64,000 bases of DNA, taken from JBCCGL01 sp039029275 (GTDB lineage: Bacteria; Pseudomonadota; Gammaproteobacteria; JBCCGL01). Positions 1 to 9,560 of the stretch are shown here, in pieces. The DNA lies in assembly GCA_039029275.1 (NCBI GenBank), contig JBCCGL010000003.1:1-64000 (forward strand). The letters run 5' to 3'. Below the pieces are notes generated by a model. That model was not told the DNA's origin. It did no database searches and saw only the letters and a list, made by a program, of their open reading frames with translations. Numbering within the stretch: position 1 is the stretch's first letter; every line of letters begins with the position of its first letter. A program made the position numbers and the translations under genes.

Positions 1-1386
1 ACTGAATTAAATGAATTTTTAAATCAGCAGCTATTGCATCAACACACAGGCAATGTTGCACTTCAAACATCGGCGAACCCGTTGTTTAGCGCCGTGCCAA
101 TTGCCGCCAGCCCGTTAGATAAACCCCCTGACGGTGAACTGACCGCGCAGACAATCGCCCGACTTCGCTTGAACGCGGGTGCGGCCGGCGACGGCAATGC
201 TTTGCCGACTGCAGGACAGATATTGACCGCAACGGAGGTGACGAGCGACAAAACCGGGGCCTCGCCGCTGACTGAGGGTGACAAGCGCGCGCGCGAGCCA
301 TTACCACCCGGCACGCTAAATCACTCGATAGCCGATTCATCCAAGGTCAACAACACGCTACTGCCTTCATCCTCGCAAATCGCTATTCCACAAGAGGTTT
401 TGGACGGGCGAGCATTTTCGTCAACACCTGAGCGTGCTGAACAAATGACCGCGCATGTGTCGACGAACTTACGCGATGCGCTAAGCACTCGCGCGAGCTC
501 GCAAACACAGCCGACAATGCAAATACCTATCGACCCTGCTACTGATGCCGGCAACAGCAAAGTGGAACTCGCGTCGGTCGAGGTGCGTGGACCCGCACAG
601 CGCGAAACCGCGACACCACCGCTGCTGTTGGAGCTGATGAACAAATCCGCCGCACGCGATGGTCAGGCACTGAACGGCTCGATGCAGCGCACGTCAAATG
701 AACAGGCGGTGTTCAACAACAATTACTTCACGCTGCAAAATCAATCAACCGCACCGGTGATCAATCCATCGCGGCAAACAGCGCTTCAATTATTGAAAAC
801 CGGCGATCAAGTCGATTCTTCAAGCAACGAGCGATCGATGATCGATAGCGTATTGCGTACATCGGGACCCGAGTCGCCGCTCAATACGATGCAGATACCT
901 CGAACCACGGCCGCCCCCTTGACAGCAGCGCCTGAGATCAATGTTGCGCCAAACAATCCTGCATGGGCGACAGCGTTTACAGAGCGCGTTAAAGGCATTC
1001 TGAAAGCGGATGTCAGGCAGGCAGAGATTCGCTTAGACCCACCACACCTGGGGCGAATCGAAGTCAAAATTGATATTGCGGCTGAGCGCACGCTCATTTC
1101 GTTTACCAGCGAACATGGGATGGTGCGAGAGGCAATTGACGGTGCATCACAGCGACTGCGTGATCATTTGGCGGACTCGGGGTTTAACAACGTGGACGTA
1201 GAGGTTTCTCACCGCGATGATCGCAACAGCGAACAGTTCGCACAATCCGATGCTTACCAGGATCTTGCTCCAGATGATGCAGAAGATTCAAAAGGAGCTG
1301 ACGGCGATGATGCTTTGCTGACACTTTCATCGGCCGGACTGGTCAATAGATCGGGGCAGTCAGGGATTGTTAACCTTTACGTTTAG
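1..1386 (+). CDS. fliK: Flagellar hook-length control protein FliK (5' end outside window)
   Basis: The frame is open from base 1, so the N-terminus lies upstream of the window; the first possible internal start (TTG at 34) is not a true start. FliK is secreted by the flagellar export apparatus, measures hook length and switches FlhB specificity from hook to filament substrates. The long N-terminal part is low-complexity and rich in Thr, Ser, Ala, Asn and Gln, as usual for the molecular-ruler region. The conserved C-terminal Flg_hook domain covers about the last 150 residues and includes the family signature RLDPPHLGRIEVKI. Its position directly before fliL fits the polar flagellar gene order. 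The C-terminal domain makes the family firm. Confidence 0.9.
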   Translation, partial: TELNEFLNQQLLHQHTGNVALQTSANPLFSAVPIAASPLDKPPDGELTAQTIARLRLNAGAAGDGNALPTAGQILTATEVTSDKTGASPLTEGDKRAREPLPPGTLNHSIADSSKVNNTLLPSSSQIAIPQEVLDGRAFSSTPERAEQMTAHVSTNLRDALSTRASSQTQPTMQIPIDPATDAGNSKVELASVEVRGPAQRETATPPLLLELMNKSAARDGQALNGSMQRTSNEQAVFNNNYFTLQNQSTAPVINPSRQTALQLLKTGDQVDSSSNERSMIDSVLRTSGPESPLNTMQIPRTTAAPLTAAPEINVAPNNPAWATAFTERVKGILKADVRQAEIRLDPPHLGRIEVKIDIAAERTLISFTSEHGMVREAIDGASQRLRDHLADSGFNNVDVEVSHRDDRNSEQFAQSDAYQDLAPDDAEDSKGADGDDALLTLSSAGLVNRSGQSGIVNLYV

Positions 1387-1600
1387 CTAGCTTTCTGCGC
1401 ATCACGTTGGGCGCAAATTCGTTTCGATTCTCACTCACTTTTTATATTTTCCAGCGTAACGTTTCATTTAATCCGTTTGGATGTCTGAACGAGTGGTAAG
1501 TGCCGCGCATCAATTTTTGACAAACAGGTCAGTTTACTGACGCCATTTTTGACGCAGTATATATCTTGCTGTTTTTAGTACAAAAAATAATTACCAATCT

Positions 1601-1616
1601 GGGCATGCTACTTGCT
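1601..1616 (+). promoter_or_regulatory. Candidate sigma-54 (RpoN) promoter for fliL operon
   Basis: The sequence GGGCATG-N4-TTGCT matches the -24/-12 consensus (TGGCACG-N4-TTGCW), with GG at 1602-1603 and GC at 1614-1615 separated by exactly 10 bases. It would start transcription near 1627, about 30 bases before the fliL ATG. Many flagellar operons of polarly flagellated gammaproteobacteria are RpoN-dependent, so the context agrees. No activator site was identified. Confidence 0.6.
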
Positions 1617-1656
1617 CAAGACCTTGCATTCACGTGTGTTAAAGCGAGAGTGCTAA

Positions 1657-2226
1657 ATGGCAAAGAAAGACAAAGGCGGGAAAAAGAAAAAGGATGAGGC
1701 CGAAGATGCAGGCGAAGAAGAAGCAAAAGGCGGCAAAGGCAAACTGATCATTATTATTGTCGTCGCCCTTCTAGTGTTGGGAGGCGGCGGTGGCGGTGCT
1801 GCGTTTTTCCTGTTGGGCGGGAAGGATGAGTCAGCAACTGCAGCGGCGGAAGACGGCGAGACACCTGAAGACAAAGCCGCGGCCGAAATTGCCAGCAAGG
1901 GCGAGCCACGCTACGTCGATCTTGACCCCGACTTTACCGTCAATATGGACGCCAGTGACAATCGCCGCTTTGTTCAGATCGCAGTCTCATTGTTGACCTA
2001 CTACGAAGCGACTGAAGACGCGATCAAGGAAAACATTCCGATTATTCGCAACAACATTATCTTGATGGTTGGGCGCAAAACATCAGATGAGTTGGCAACC
2101 GCGGCCGGCAAGGAACAGCTGCAAAACGAGATTCACGACGAAGTCATTCGCGTGTTGGAAGAAAACTCCGCGGGGGTCGTTGCTGAGATTGAGCGGGTTT
2201 TCTTTACCAAATTTGTGATGCAGTAA
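1657..2226 (+). CDS. fliL: Flagellar basal body-associated protein FliL
   Basis: FliL is an inner-membrane protein that forms a ring around the stator units and supports torque generation. The 189-residue product begins with a very lysine-rich cytoplasmic tail (residues 1-29), then one transmembrane helix (about 30-58) running into a glycine-rich stretch, and a periplasmic FliL domain to the end. The C-terminus ends in the typical VFFTKFVMQ segment. The ATG at 1657 follows a GAGAG ribosome site. The gene is 5 bases before fliM and starts the fliLMNOPQR-flhBA run. Confidence 0.93.
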   Translation: MAKKDKGGKKKKDEAEDAGEEEAKGGKGKLIIIIVVALLVLGGGGGGAAFFLLGGKDESATAAAEDGETPEDKAAAEIASKGEPRYVDLDPDFTVNMDASDNRRFVQIAVSLLTYYEATEDAIKENIPIIRNNIILMVGRKTSDELATAAGKEQLQNEIHDEVIRVLEENSAGVVAEIERVFFTKFVMQ

Positions 2227-2231
2227 GCCTC

Positions 2232-3311
2232 GTGGCCACGAAAGACATACTGAGCCAGGATGAGATCGACGCGCTGTTGCACGGCGTTGACAGTGGTGAC
2301 GTTGAATCTTCCACCGATATACCGGGCGATGGCGAAGAATTCCCCGCGTACGACCTGACCAGTCAGGATCAACTTGTACGCGGGCGACTTCCCACACTTG
2401 AGCTGATTAACGAACGATTCGTACGTTATTTTCGCGTGAGCCTGTTCAACATGATCAGGCGCCCGGCGGAAATGAATCTTGAAGAAGTCAAAATGACCAA
2501 GTTTGCGGACTACACGCAGGGCTTACTGGTGCCGACGAGTCTGAGTTTGCTCCGCGTACACCCGCTGCGCGGCACCGCGCTAATGGTGATTGATCCTAAG
2601 TTGATATTTACGCTTGTCGACAATTTTTTTGGCGGCTCAGGACGCTACTACAACAAGATTGAGGGACGCGACTTTACCACCACTGAGTTACGCGTCATTC
2701 GTATGATCGCCGACGCAGTGTTCCTGGACTACGCCGAGTCCTGGAAGCCTGTTAAAGCGCTTGAACTCGAATACCTCAATCATGAAATCAATCCGCATAT
2801 CGCGCAAATTGTGCGCGGTTCGGAGGTAGTTATCGTCAACAGTTTTCAGATCGAACTGGATGGCGGAGGTGGGGCGATGGAAATCGTCCTGCCACATTCG
2901 ATGATCGAACCGATTCGCGAGCTGCTTGATCGCAATGTTCAAAATGACCGCTCCGAGCGTGACAAGCGTTGGGAAGCTTTATTGCGCGAAGAATTGTTCG
3001 GTGCCGAGGTCGATGTCAATTGCATTTTGACGGAGATTGACATGAACGTTCGTCAACTCGCTTCATTAAAAGCGGGTGACATCATCCCGATCGATAAACC
3101 GGATCAAATCAGTGCGCAAGTTGAAGGTATCTCACTGCTGAAAGGTTCTTACGGGCAATCCAATGGCAAGGTCGCATTCCTGGTTGATCGCTTTCTTAAG
3201 GTAAACCCGGTTGATGAAATTGAAATGAGCGAACGATTACTGCCTCCACCTGACGAGAGCAGCAACGATGACTCCAACGAGTCTGCGCAGCAGCAGTTGT
3301 CGTCGGGTTGA
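2232..3311 (+). CDS. fliM: Flagellar motor switch protein FliM
   Basis: FliM is the C-ring component that binds phosphorylated CheY and reverses motor rotation. The N-terminus carries the CheY-P docking motif ILSQDEIDALLHG (about residues 6-18). It is followed by the CheC-like middle domain that contacts FliG and a C-terminal SpoA domain that pairs with FliN. The start is GTG at 2232, which places the docking motif at the expected distance. The 359-residue length is normal apart from a Ser/Asn/Gln-rich tail. It sits between fliL and fliN. Confidence 0.96.
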   Translation: MATKDILSQDEIDALLHGVDSGDVESSTDIPGDGEEFPAYDLTSQDQLVRGRLPTLELINERFVRYFRVSLFNMIRRPAEMNLEEVKMTKFADYTQGLLVPTSLSLLRVHPLRGTALMVIDPKLIFTLVDNFFGGSGRYYNKIEGRDFTTTELRVIRMIADAVFLDYAESWKPVKALELEYLNHEINPHIAQIVRGSEVVIVNSFQIELDGGGGAMEIVLPHSMIEPIRELLDRNVQNDRSERDKRWEALLREELFGAEVDVNCILTEIDMNVRQLASLKAGDIIPIDKPDQISAQVEGISLLKGSYGQSNGKVAFLVDRFLKVNPVDEIEMSERLLPPPDESSNDDSNESAQQQLSSG

Positions 3312-3355
3312 GCGCAAATACAATCGCGAGAACAGATTCAAAGTGAGCGAATGAT

Positions 3356-3853
3356 ATGAGTGATGATTCTGAAAATAATGAAGCGGCCGACGCGGCAGAA
3401 GATGATCCATGGGCCGAGGCCATGCAGGAGCAGGGTGACGCCGAGGCAGCAGGTGAAGTTCCAACTGTCGGTGGAGGCGTCGCCAGCGATGAGGAAACTG
3501 CAGAGGACATAGCACCCGTCGCGCAGGAAGACCAGCCAAAAGCGGCGGAACTCGACAGTCTTTCCAGCTCGGTAGCGGTGATGGGCAGTGACGTCAATAT
3601 GGACGTCATTCTCGATTTACCCCTGACGATTTCAATGGAAATTGGACGAACAAAAATAACCGTACGCAATCTGCTACAGCTCAATCAGGGTTCGGTTGTC
3701 GAGCTGGACCGCATGGCAGGCGAGCATCTCGACGTCATGGTCAATGGCACTTTAGTGGCGCACGGCGAAGTGGTTGTCGCGAACGAAAAATTCGGCATTC
3801 GCCTAACCGATGTCATTAGCCCGGTCGAGCGTATTAAAAACCTGCGCCCTTAG
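3356..3853 (+). CDS. fliN: Flagellar motor switch protein FliN
   Basis: FliN forms the bottom of the C-ring with FliM and helps bind the export apparatus. The C-terminal SpoA domain (about residues 85-160) contains the typical LPLTISMEIGRTKITVRNLL and LNQGSVVELDR segments. The N-terminal 80 residues are acidic, Ala/Glu/Asp-rich and probably disordered; such extensions are common in gammaproteobacterial FliN. The ATG at 3356 lies 44 bases after fliM. Confidence 0.95.
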   Translation: MSDDSENNEAADAAEDDPWAEAMQEQGDAEAAGEVPTVGGGVASDEETAEDIAPVAQEDQPKAAELDSLSSSVAVMGSDVNMDVILDLPLTISMEIGRTKITVRNLLQLNQGSVVELDRMAGEHLDVMVNGTLVAHGEVVVANEKFGIRLTDVISPVERIKNLRP

Positions 3854-3873
3854 CACAGTCTGATCGGTCGGAT

Positions 3874-4341
3874 ATGTTCAATCGCCTCACGAATGTGTGT
3901 TCGCTAACGCTAGGGTTGTGTTGTGCGCCTGTCGTTGTGTTCGCGGAAGACAAAAATTTCGCCGATGCGCTCGACCATAGCGTCGCGTTTAATACTGCAG
4001 ACCCTCTTTCGGCTGAAAGTCTGCTGCGTTTGTTCGGCGGTTTAGTTCTCGTGCTGGTCTTGGTTGTCGCGTTGATCTGGATATTGAAACGCGTGCAAGG
4101 AATTCCCTCGGGTTCTGCAGGTGATATCCAAATTTTAGGCGCCCTAGCGCTGGGTCAAAAAGAGCGATTGGTCGTAGTACGTTTGGGGCATGAGCAGATC
4201 GTGGTAGGTGTCACCCCGGGGCGGATCGATCACATCCACACTTTGCATACGCCGCTCGAAGCTCCTACACAAATATCGCAGGATTCATCATCGTTCGCAG
4301 AAAAACTGCGTTCGGTGATTGGCAAGGGTGGTCAAGCCTGA
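3874..4341 (+). CDS. fliO: Flagellar biosynthetic protein FliO
   Basis: FliO is a small membrane protein that assists assembly of the FliP ring in the flagellar type III export gate. The product has an N-terminal hydrophobic signal-like segment (residues 1-24), a transmembrane helix at about 50-70 (LFGGLVLVLVLVVALIWIL), and a short cytoplasmic FliO domain with the pattern ILGALALGQKERLVVVRLG. The stop codon shares one base with the fliP start (TGATG), which indicates translational coupling. FliO is the least conserved export protein, but domain plus position make the call secure. Confidence 0.9.
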   Translation: MFNRLTNVCSLTLGLCCAPVVVFAEDKNFADALDHSVAFNTADPLSAESLLRLFGGLVLVLVLVVALIWILKRVQGIPSGSAGDIQILGALALGQKERLVVVRLGHEQIVVGVTPGRIDHIHTLHTPLEAPTQISQDSSSFAEKLRSVIGKGGQA

Positions 4342-5102
4342 TGCGCGCGAATCGGTTCATGGTATTTGCCGCGATCGTACTCGCGTTCGTCCCGTGCATG
4401 GCGTCGGCAACTAATTCCGTGTTACCGGCATTGACTGTTGAAACCAATCAGGACGGCGGGCAAACCTACTCCATATCACTTCAAATCGTGGCGTTGATGA
4501 CCGCCCTGACATTGATGCCGGCTATGTTGTTGGCGATGACATCATTTACCCGTGTGATTATCGTGTTGGCGATTTTGCGTCAGGCGCTGGGGACACAACA
4601 AACACCGTCTAATCAGATTCTCTTAGGTCTTGCTCTGTTTCTAACCATTTTTATCATGACACCGGTTGCTCAAGAAGTTTACACAAACTCACTTGAGCCT
4701 TTTCTAAACGAAGAAATATCTGAACAACAGGCATTGGAAAGTGCTGCGCTACCAGTGCGCCGATTTATGCTCGAGCAAACACGTGAAAATGATGTAGCGC
4801 TTTTCGCACGCATTTCCGGTATCGACACAATTGATAAGCCCGCCGACACACCGTTTTCGGTTTTGATGCCGGCGTTTATAACAAGCGAACTGAAAACGGC
4901 ATTTCAAATTGGATTTATCGTGTTTATTCCTTTTGTCGTCATCGACCTGGTGGTAGCCAGTGTTTTGATGTCGATGGGAATGATGATGCTTTCACCCCTG
5001 GTGATTTCGCTTCCGTTCAAAATCATGCTTTTCGTGTTAGTGGACGGCTGGGCACTGATTGCAGGCACTTTAGCCTCAAGCTTTTTTGGAATTTCGCCGT
5101 AG
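4341..5102 (+). CDS. fliP: Flagellar export gate protein FliP
   Basis: FliP forms, with FliQ and FliR, the core export gate of the flagellar type III secretion system. The 253-residue protein begins with a cleavable signal peptide (about 1-23), as is typical for FliP. It then has four hydrophobic helices with hallmark segments MLLAMTSFTRVIIVLAILR, ALGTQQTPSNQILLGLALFL and MGMMMLSPLVISLPFKIMLF. The start overlaps the fliO stop by one base, and fliQ follows 12 bases after the stop. Confidence 0.97.
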   Translation: MRANRFMVFAAIVLAFVPCMASATNSVLPALTVETNQDGGQTYSISLQIVALMTALTLMPAMLLAMTSFTRVIIVLAILRQALGTQQTPSNQILLGLALFLTIFIMTPVAQEVYTNSLEPFLNEEISEQQALESAALPVRRFMLEQTRENDVALFARISGIDTIDKPADTPFSVLMPAFITSELKTAFQIGFIVFIPFVVIDLVVASVLMSMGMMMLSPLVISLPFKIMLFVLVDGWALIAGTLASSFFGISP

Positions 5103-5114
5103 AGTGATCGAGCA

Positions 5115-5384
5115 ATGAGTCCGGATTTCGTTATTGATCTTAGCCAGCAAGCACTACGCGTAACCTCACTCCTGGCAGCCCCGGTGTTGATCGTTGCGCT
5201 ACTCGTTGGTTTGTTGGTTGGTATGTTTCAGGCCGCGACACAGATCAATGAAAATACGCTTAGCTTTATTCCCAAACTGTTCGCCATGGCAGCGGTGCTG
5301 TTCGTCGCAGGTCCGTGGATGCTCAATGTGATTCTCACGTTCACTCATGACTTAATCGCGTCTGTGCCGCAAATGCTGAGATAA
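5115..5384 (+). CDS. fliQ: Flagellar export gate protein FliQ
   Basis: FliQ is an 89-residue helical-hairpin membrane protein of the export gate. Two hydrophobic segments (about residues 15-40 and 52-78) flank the conserved GMFQAATQINENTLSFIPKL. It has full family length, starts with ATG at 5115 and sits between fliP and fliR with 4 bases to the fliR start. Confidence 0.96.
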   Translation: MSPDFVIDLSQQALRVTSLLAAPVLIVALLVGLLVGMFQAATQINENTLSFIPKLFAMAAVLFVAGPWMLNVILTFTHDLIASVPQMLR

Positions 5385-5388
5385 GCGC

Positions 5389-6162
5389 GTGGTATTGAGC
5401 GGATTACAAATCAGTGCTTTGGTCGGCACGTTTATGTGGCCGTTTATTCGCATTAGCGCAATGTTTTTGGCTGCTCCAATTCTTGGGACTCGAATGATTC
5501 CTGTCAGGGTTAGAGTGATTCTGGCAGTCACACTAACGCTGGTAGTCGCACCTCTTTTGCCGCCGCCTCCCGCCGTTGATGTGCTTTCCGCAGAGGGTTT
5601 GCTGATCACGCTGCATCAAGTTCTGATCGGGGCGACAATGGGATTTATCGTGCAAATGGTATTTGCGGCACTTGTGATGGCCGGCGAGCAGATGGCTTTT
5701 GCAATGGGTCTAGGATTTGCCTCAATGGTCGATCCACAGAACGGTGTCACTGTTCCTGTTGTCTCGCAGTTTTTCACAATTATTGCGACGCTTTTGTATC
5801 TCGCAATGAATGGCCATGAGATCGCCATCGAAATACTGGTTGAGACGTTTTACACCATGCCTATCGCCACAACAGGATTAGGTAGCGACGGGTTTTGGGG
5901 TGTCATTAGTTGGGGCAGCCAAATGTTTATCAACGCGATTCACATCGCCTTGCCGATTGTCGCCTCGCTCATGTTGGTATACATCGCACTCGGAGTGATG
6001 ACCCGAGTCGCGCCGCAGCTCAATATTTTTTCTGTCGGGTTTCCGCTGACACTGATGGTTGGTTTTATCACCATCATGCTGTTCATGCGCACGTTTAAAT
6101 CGGGCTTCGAACGCGTACTTAGCGACGGATTGTTCACAGCCAAAACTCTGCTGGGCGGTTGA
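5389..6162 (+). CDS. fliR: Flagellar export gate protein FliR
   Basis: FliR closes the FliP-FliQ-FliR export gate in the inner membrane. The 257-residue product is highly hydrophobic, with about six membrane segments, and includes the conserved PFIRISAMFLAAPILG and MAGEQMAFAMGLGFASMVDP regions. The start is GTG at 5389, four bases after the fliQ stop. flhB begins one base after the fliR stop. Confidence 0.96.
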   Translation: MVLSGLQISALVGTFMWPFIRISAMFLAAPILGTRMIPVRVRVILAVTLTLVVAPLLPPPPAVDVLSAEGLLITLHQVLIGATMGFIVQMVFAALVMAGEQMAFAMGLGFASMVDPQNGVTVPVVSQFFTIIATLLYLAMNGHEIAIEILVETFYTMPIATTGLGSDGFWGVISWGSQMFINAIHIALPIVASLMLVYIALGVMTRVAPQLNIFSVGFPLTLMVGFITIMLFMRTFKSGFERVLSDGLFTAKTLLGG

Positions 6163-6163
6163 G

Positions 6164-7324
6164 ATGGCAGAAAACGAAAACGGGCAGGAGCAAACAGAAG
6201 AGCCAACACCTAAACGGCTTCGCGATGCAAAGCAAAAAGGTCAGGTGCCGCGTTCGGTCGACTTCAATGCGACGCTAATGACTATATTTGCCAGTCTGGG
6301 GCTATTGGTTCTGGGACCGGGCTTATTAAACAAATTGTCGACAAACTTCCGTGAAAATTTCGTATTCGACAAAGAGCAGGTTTTTGAATCGGCGTTTTTG
6401 ATCGTACAGCTTCAAAACACTATCACTGACACGCTGTGGGCGCTCGCACCGTTTATGGTTCTGATGTTTTTTGTTGCGGTTGTAGCACCGGCGTTAATGG
6501 GTGGGTGGATTTTTTCAGGCAACAACTTGGTGCCGAAGTTAGAGAAGCTGAATCCCATAAAGGGCATGGCGAGGATCTTTTCCGTAAAAGGATTGATGGA
6601 GTTGCTCAAGTCTCTACTGAAAGTGTCGGTAGTGGGTGTGATCGGCCTGATTCTGTTTACCCAACTGTTCGATAACTTCATGGGATTCACTCTAAATCCA
6701 CTCGAGCCTGCTATTAGTGAGGCTTCAAGCTTGCTCGTATGGTCATTGATAGCGATGGCGTGCGGCATGATTTTAATTGCCGCCATCGATGTGCCTTTTC
6801 AGATATGGCAGCACAAAAAACAGCTGCGCATGACCCGTCAGGAGGTGAAAGACGAGCTGCGCGAGACTGAGGGAAAACCCGAGGTCAAATCGCGCATTCG
6901 CACGCTACAGCAACAAATGGCAAACGCTCGGATGATGGACGAAGTACCTAAAGCCGACGTTGTGATCACTAACCCAACGCATTTTTCTGTCGCATTGCGG
7001 TACGACCAAACGCGAATGCGTGCCCCGATTCTGGTGGCCAAGGGAACGGGATTAATTGCGCTGCGTATTCGCGAAATCGCATCCGACAACGGTGTCGAGA
7101 TCGTCGAAGCGCCTCCGCTCGCGCGCGCGCTGTACGCCAGCACTGACCTCAATCAGGAAATCCCGTCACCGCTGTATGTCGCGGTGGCGCAGGTACTCGG
7201 TTTTGTTTTTCAGCTGCGTATGGCACGCGAGCAGGGTGCACCGCCGCCAAGAAAACCCGATGCCTCGGTGCCCGATGAATTTCTCGCGTCGCATAACATT
7301 GAGACCGAGGGAGACGCAGAATGA
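6164..7324 (+). CDS. flhB: Flagellar export switch protein FlhB
   Basis: FlhB is the substrate-specificity switch of the export apparatus. I chose the ATG at 6164, giving 386 residues beginning MAENENGQEQTEEPTPKRL, the usual N-terminus; a longer open frame back to 6059 overlaps fliR and is not needed. Four transmembrane helices are followed by a charged linker and the autocleavage motif N270-P271-T272-H273. FliK, at the window start, is the partner that triggers switching. The stop overlaps the flhA start by four bases (ATGA). Confidence 0.97.
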   Translation: MAENENGQEQTEEPTPKRLRDAKQKGQVPRSVDFNATLMTIFASLGLLVLGPGLLNKLSTNFRENFVFDKEQVFESAFLIVQLQNTITDTLWALAPFMVLMFFVAVVAPALMGGWIFSGNNLVPKLEKLNPIKGMARIFSVKGLMELLKSLLKVSVVGVIGLILFTQLFDNFMGFTLNPLEPAISEASSLLVWSLIAMACGMILIAAIDVPFQIWQHKKQLRMTRQEVKDELRETEGKPEVKSRIRTLQQQMANARMMDEVPKADVVITNPTHFSVALRYDQTRMRAPILVAKGTGLIALRIREIASDNGVEIVEAPPLARALYASTDLNQEIPSPLYVAVAQVLGFVFQLRMAREQGAPPPRKPDASVPDEFLASHNIETEGDAE

Positions 7325-9426
7325 CGATTATGGGATATACGGTCGCAGACGGACGCCGCGGCTTAAGTCATCTCGCAATCGTTGCCCGAAACGGGGCTGG
7401 GGCACCGTTGCTGGTTATCGTCATGCTGGCGATGATGGTTGTCCCTCTGCCGCCATTGGCGCTGGATCTGTTTTTTACTTTTAACATCGCTTTTTCGCTG
7501 ATTATTTTACTGGTCGTCGTTTACGTTTTACGCCCGTTGGATTTTGGCGCGTTTCCGACCATTTTGTTGATCGCAACACTGCTGCGCCTTGCGCTCAATA
7601 TTGCATCGACGCGCGTCGTGTTGTTGGAGGGGCATACCGGAGTTTCGGCGGCGGGACGCGTGATTGAATCATTCGGTGAATTTGTTATCGGCGGTAACTA
7701 CGCGGTCGGTTTGGTTGTGTTTGCGATTCTTGTGATCATCAACTTTGTTGTCGTGACAAAAGGCGCAGGCAGAATCTCCGAGGTAACTGCACGCTTCACT
7801 CTCGATGCATTGCCCGGAAAGCAAATGGCGATCGACGCTGACCTTAATGCCGGGCTTATCAGTCAGGAAGAGGCGCGCACACGCCGCCGCGAAGTGGCGG
7901 AAGAAGCAGACTTTTATGGCGCGATGGACGGCGCCAGCAAATTCGTTCGTGGTGATGCGATAGCCGGCATCATTATTTTGTTTATTAATCTTATTGGTGG
8001 TTTGTTTATCGGCACGCTGCAACACGATTTGTCTTTGTCGGTAGCGATGGAAAACTACGCGCTTTTAACAATCGGTGACGGGCTGGTTGCGCAGGTGCCG
8101 TCGCTGGTGCTGTCAAGTGCGGCGGCCGTGATTATCACGCGCGTGTCTTCAGCCCAGGACATGGGTGAACAGGTAGCGGGTCAACTGCTCGATAATCCAC
8201 GACCACTGGTTGTTACCGCGTGCATTCTGGCAATGATCGGCCTGGTGCCCGGCATGCCCAACACGATATTTTTGTTCTTCGCCGCCGTGCTCGGGTTAGT
8301 CGCCTGGATCATGCGGCGTAAACGCTTGCGCGACGAGGCGATTGAACTGGCGCCCGAGCCGAGTGAATCTCCGAGTCATGACGAACCGGCGGAGTTGAGT
8401 TGGGATGATGTGCCGGCAGTTGACATGGTTGGACTTGAAGTTGGCTATGGCTTGATTCCACTCGTCGATCGCAATCAAGGAGGACAGCTATTAAACCGCA
8501 TTAAGGGTGTACGAAAAAAGCTCTCGCAGGAACTGGGCTTTTTGCTGCAGCCTGTGCATATTCGGGACAATCTGAATCTTGCGCCCAACAATTATCGGAT
8601 CAACTTGCTTGGCGTAACCGTGGGCGAAAGCGAGCTTCATCCGGGTAAAGACTTGGCAATCAATCCCGGAAGTGTCTACGGCGAGCTGCAAGGTGTTGCC
8701 GCCAAAGATCCGGCATTTGGTCTCGATGCGATCTGGATAGATTCAAGCCAGAAAAACAAAGCGCAGACCATGGGATACACAGTGGTCGACCCGAGCACAG
8801 TCGTCGCCACACATTTAAGTCAACTTTTAAAATCCAACTGCGATCAATTACTCGGGCACGATGAGGCGCAACACCTGATCGATTCATTGGCCAAGTCTGC
8901 ACCCAAACTCGCCGAAGACCTTGTTCCAAATACGATTTCTCTGGGTGTTTTTGTCAAGGTATTGCAGAACCTGCTGGCCGAAGGTGTCGCCTTGCGCGAC
9001 ATGCGCACGGTGGCGGAAACCATAGCCGAGCACGCGTCCACCACGCCGGATGCAATCAACCTGACGGCGAAGGTTCGCATTGCGCTTGGACGCATGATCG
9101 TCCAGGGGATCGCCGGGTCTTCCGAAACATTGGCGGTGATGACACTGGCACCATCGCTGGAACAGTTATTGCAGCAGTCCGATAGCGATCAGTCAGCGGC
9201 GATGGGATTTGAACCCGGCATGGCCGAGCGCTTGCACCAGTCACTTTCAGACGCGGTTAACGAGCGTGAAGTTAATGGAGACGAACCCATTCTGTTAGTA
9301 CCCGGAACGCTGCGGGCAGGGTTGTCACGTTGGCTCAAACACAGTCTGGCTAGTCTGCATGTTTTGAGTTACAGCGAAGTACCCCCCGACCGACAAGTCA
9401 AAATTGTCGCGACGGTGGGTGGTTAG
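7321..9426 (+). CDS. flhA: Flagellar export protein FlhA
   Basis: FlhA forms the nonameric export ring that receives chaperone-substrate complexes and couples export to the proton gradient. The 701-residue product has about eight N-terminal transmembrane helices (about residues 22-330) and the FHIPEP signature GRISEVTARFTLDALPGKQ. A large cytoplasmic domain fills the C-terminal half. The start ATG at 7321 overlaps the flhB stop, so translation is probably coupled. Length and all hallmark segments are normal. Confidence 0.97.
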   Translation: MTIMGYTVADGRRGLSHLAIVARNGAGAPLLVIVMLAMMVVPLPPLALDLFFTFNIAFSLIILLVVVYVLRPLDFGAFPTILLIATLLRLALNIASTRVVLLEGHTGVSAAGRVIESFGEFVIGGNYAVGLVVFAILVIINFVVVTKGAGRISEVTARFTLDALPGKQMAIDADLNAGLISQEEARTRRREVAEEADFYGAMDGASKFVRGDAIAGIIILFINLIGGLFIGTLQHDLSLSVAMENYALLTIGDGLVAQVPSLVLSSAAAVIITRVSSAQDMGEQVAGQLLDNPRPLVVTACILAMIGLVPGMPNTIFLFFAAVLGLVAWIMRRKRLRDEAIELAPEPSESPSHDEPAELSWDDVPAVDMVGLEVGYGLIPLVDRNQGGQLLNRIKGVRKKLSQELGFLLQPVHIRDNLNLAPNNYRINLLGVTVGESELHPGKDLAINPGSVYGELQGVAAKDPAFGLDAIWIDSSQKNKAQTMGYTVVDPSTVVATHLSQLLKSNCDQLLGHDEAQHLIDSLAKSAPKLAEDLVPNTISLGVFVKVLQNLLAEGVALRDMRTVAETIAEHASTTPDAINLTAKVRIALGRMIVQGIAGSSETLAVMTLAPSLEQLLQQSDSDQSAAMGFEPGMAERLHQSLSDAVNEREVNGDEPILLVPGTLRAGLSRWLKHSLASLHVLSYSEVPPDRQVKIVATVGG

Positions 9427-9455
9427 AGGCGAATTGCCTGCAGATTCAAACGCAG

Positions 9456-9473
9456 CGTGCGCAGAGGCGCACG
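9456..9473 (+). other. GC-rich hairpin between flhA and flhF
   Basis: A perfect 7-bp inverted repeat, CGTGCGC-AGAG-GCGCACG, lies 30 bases after the flhA stop and about 90 bases before flhF. It is not followed by a run of T, so a classical intrinsic terminator is unlikely. It could attenuate or stabilise the transcript at the operon boundary. I see no clear sigma-54 or sigma-28 site in this 134-base gap. Confidence 0.35.
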
Positions 9474-9560
9474 GGTTACGAAATTAGCACTGTTTGAAGC
9501 CAGATTTTGGTTCGATTTTTGAACGTAGTTTGTACCAGCAGCATACGACGAAACAACTGA

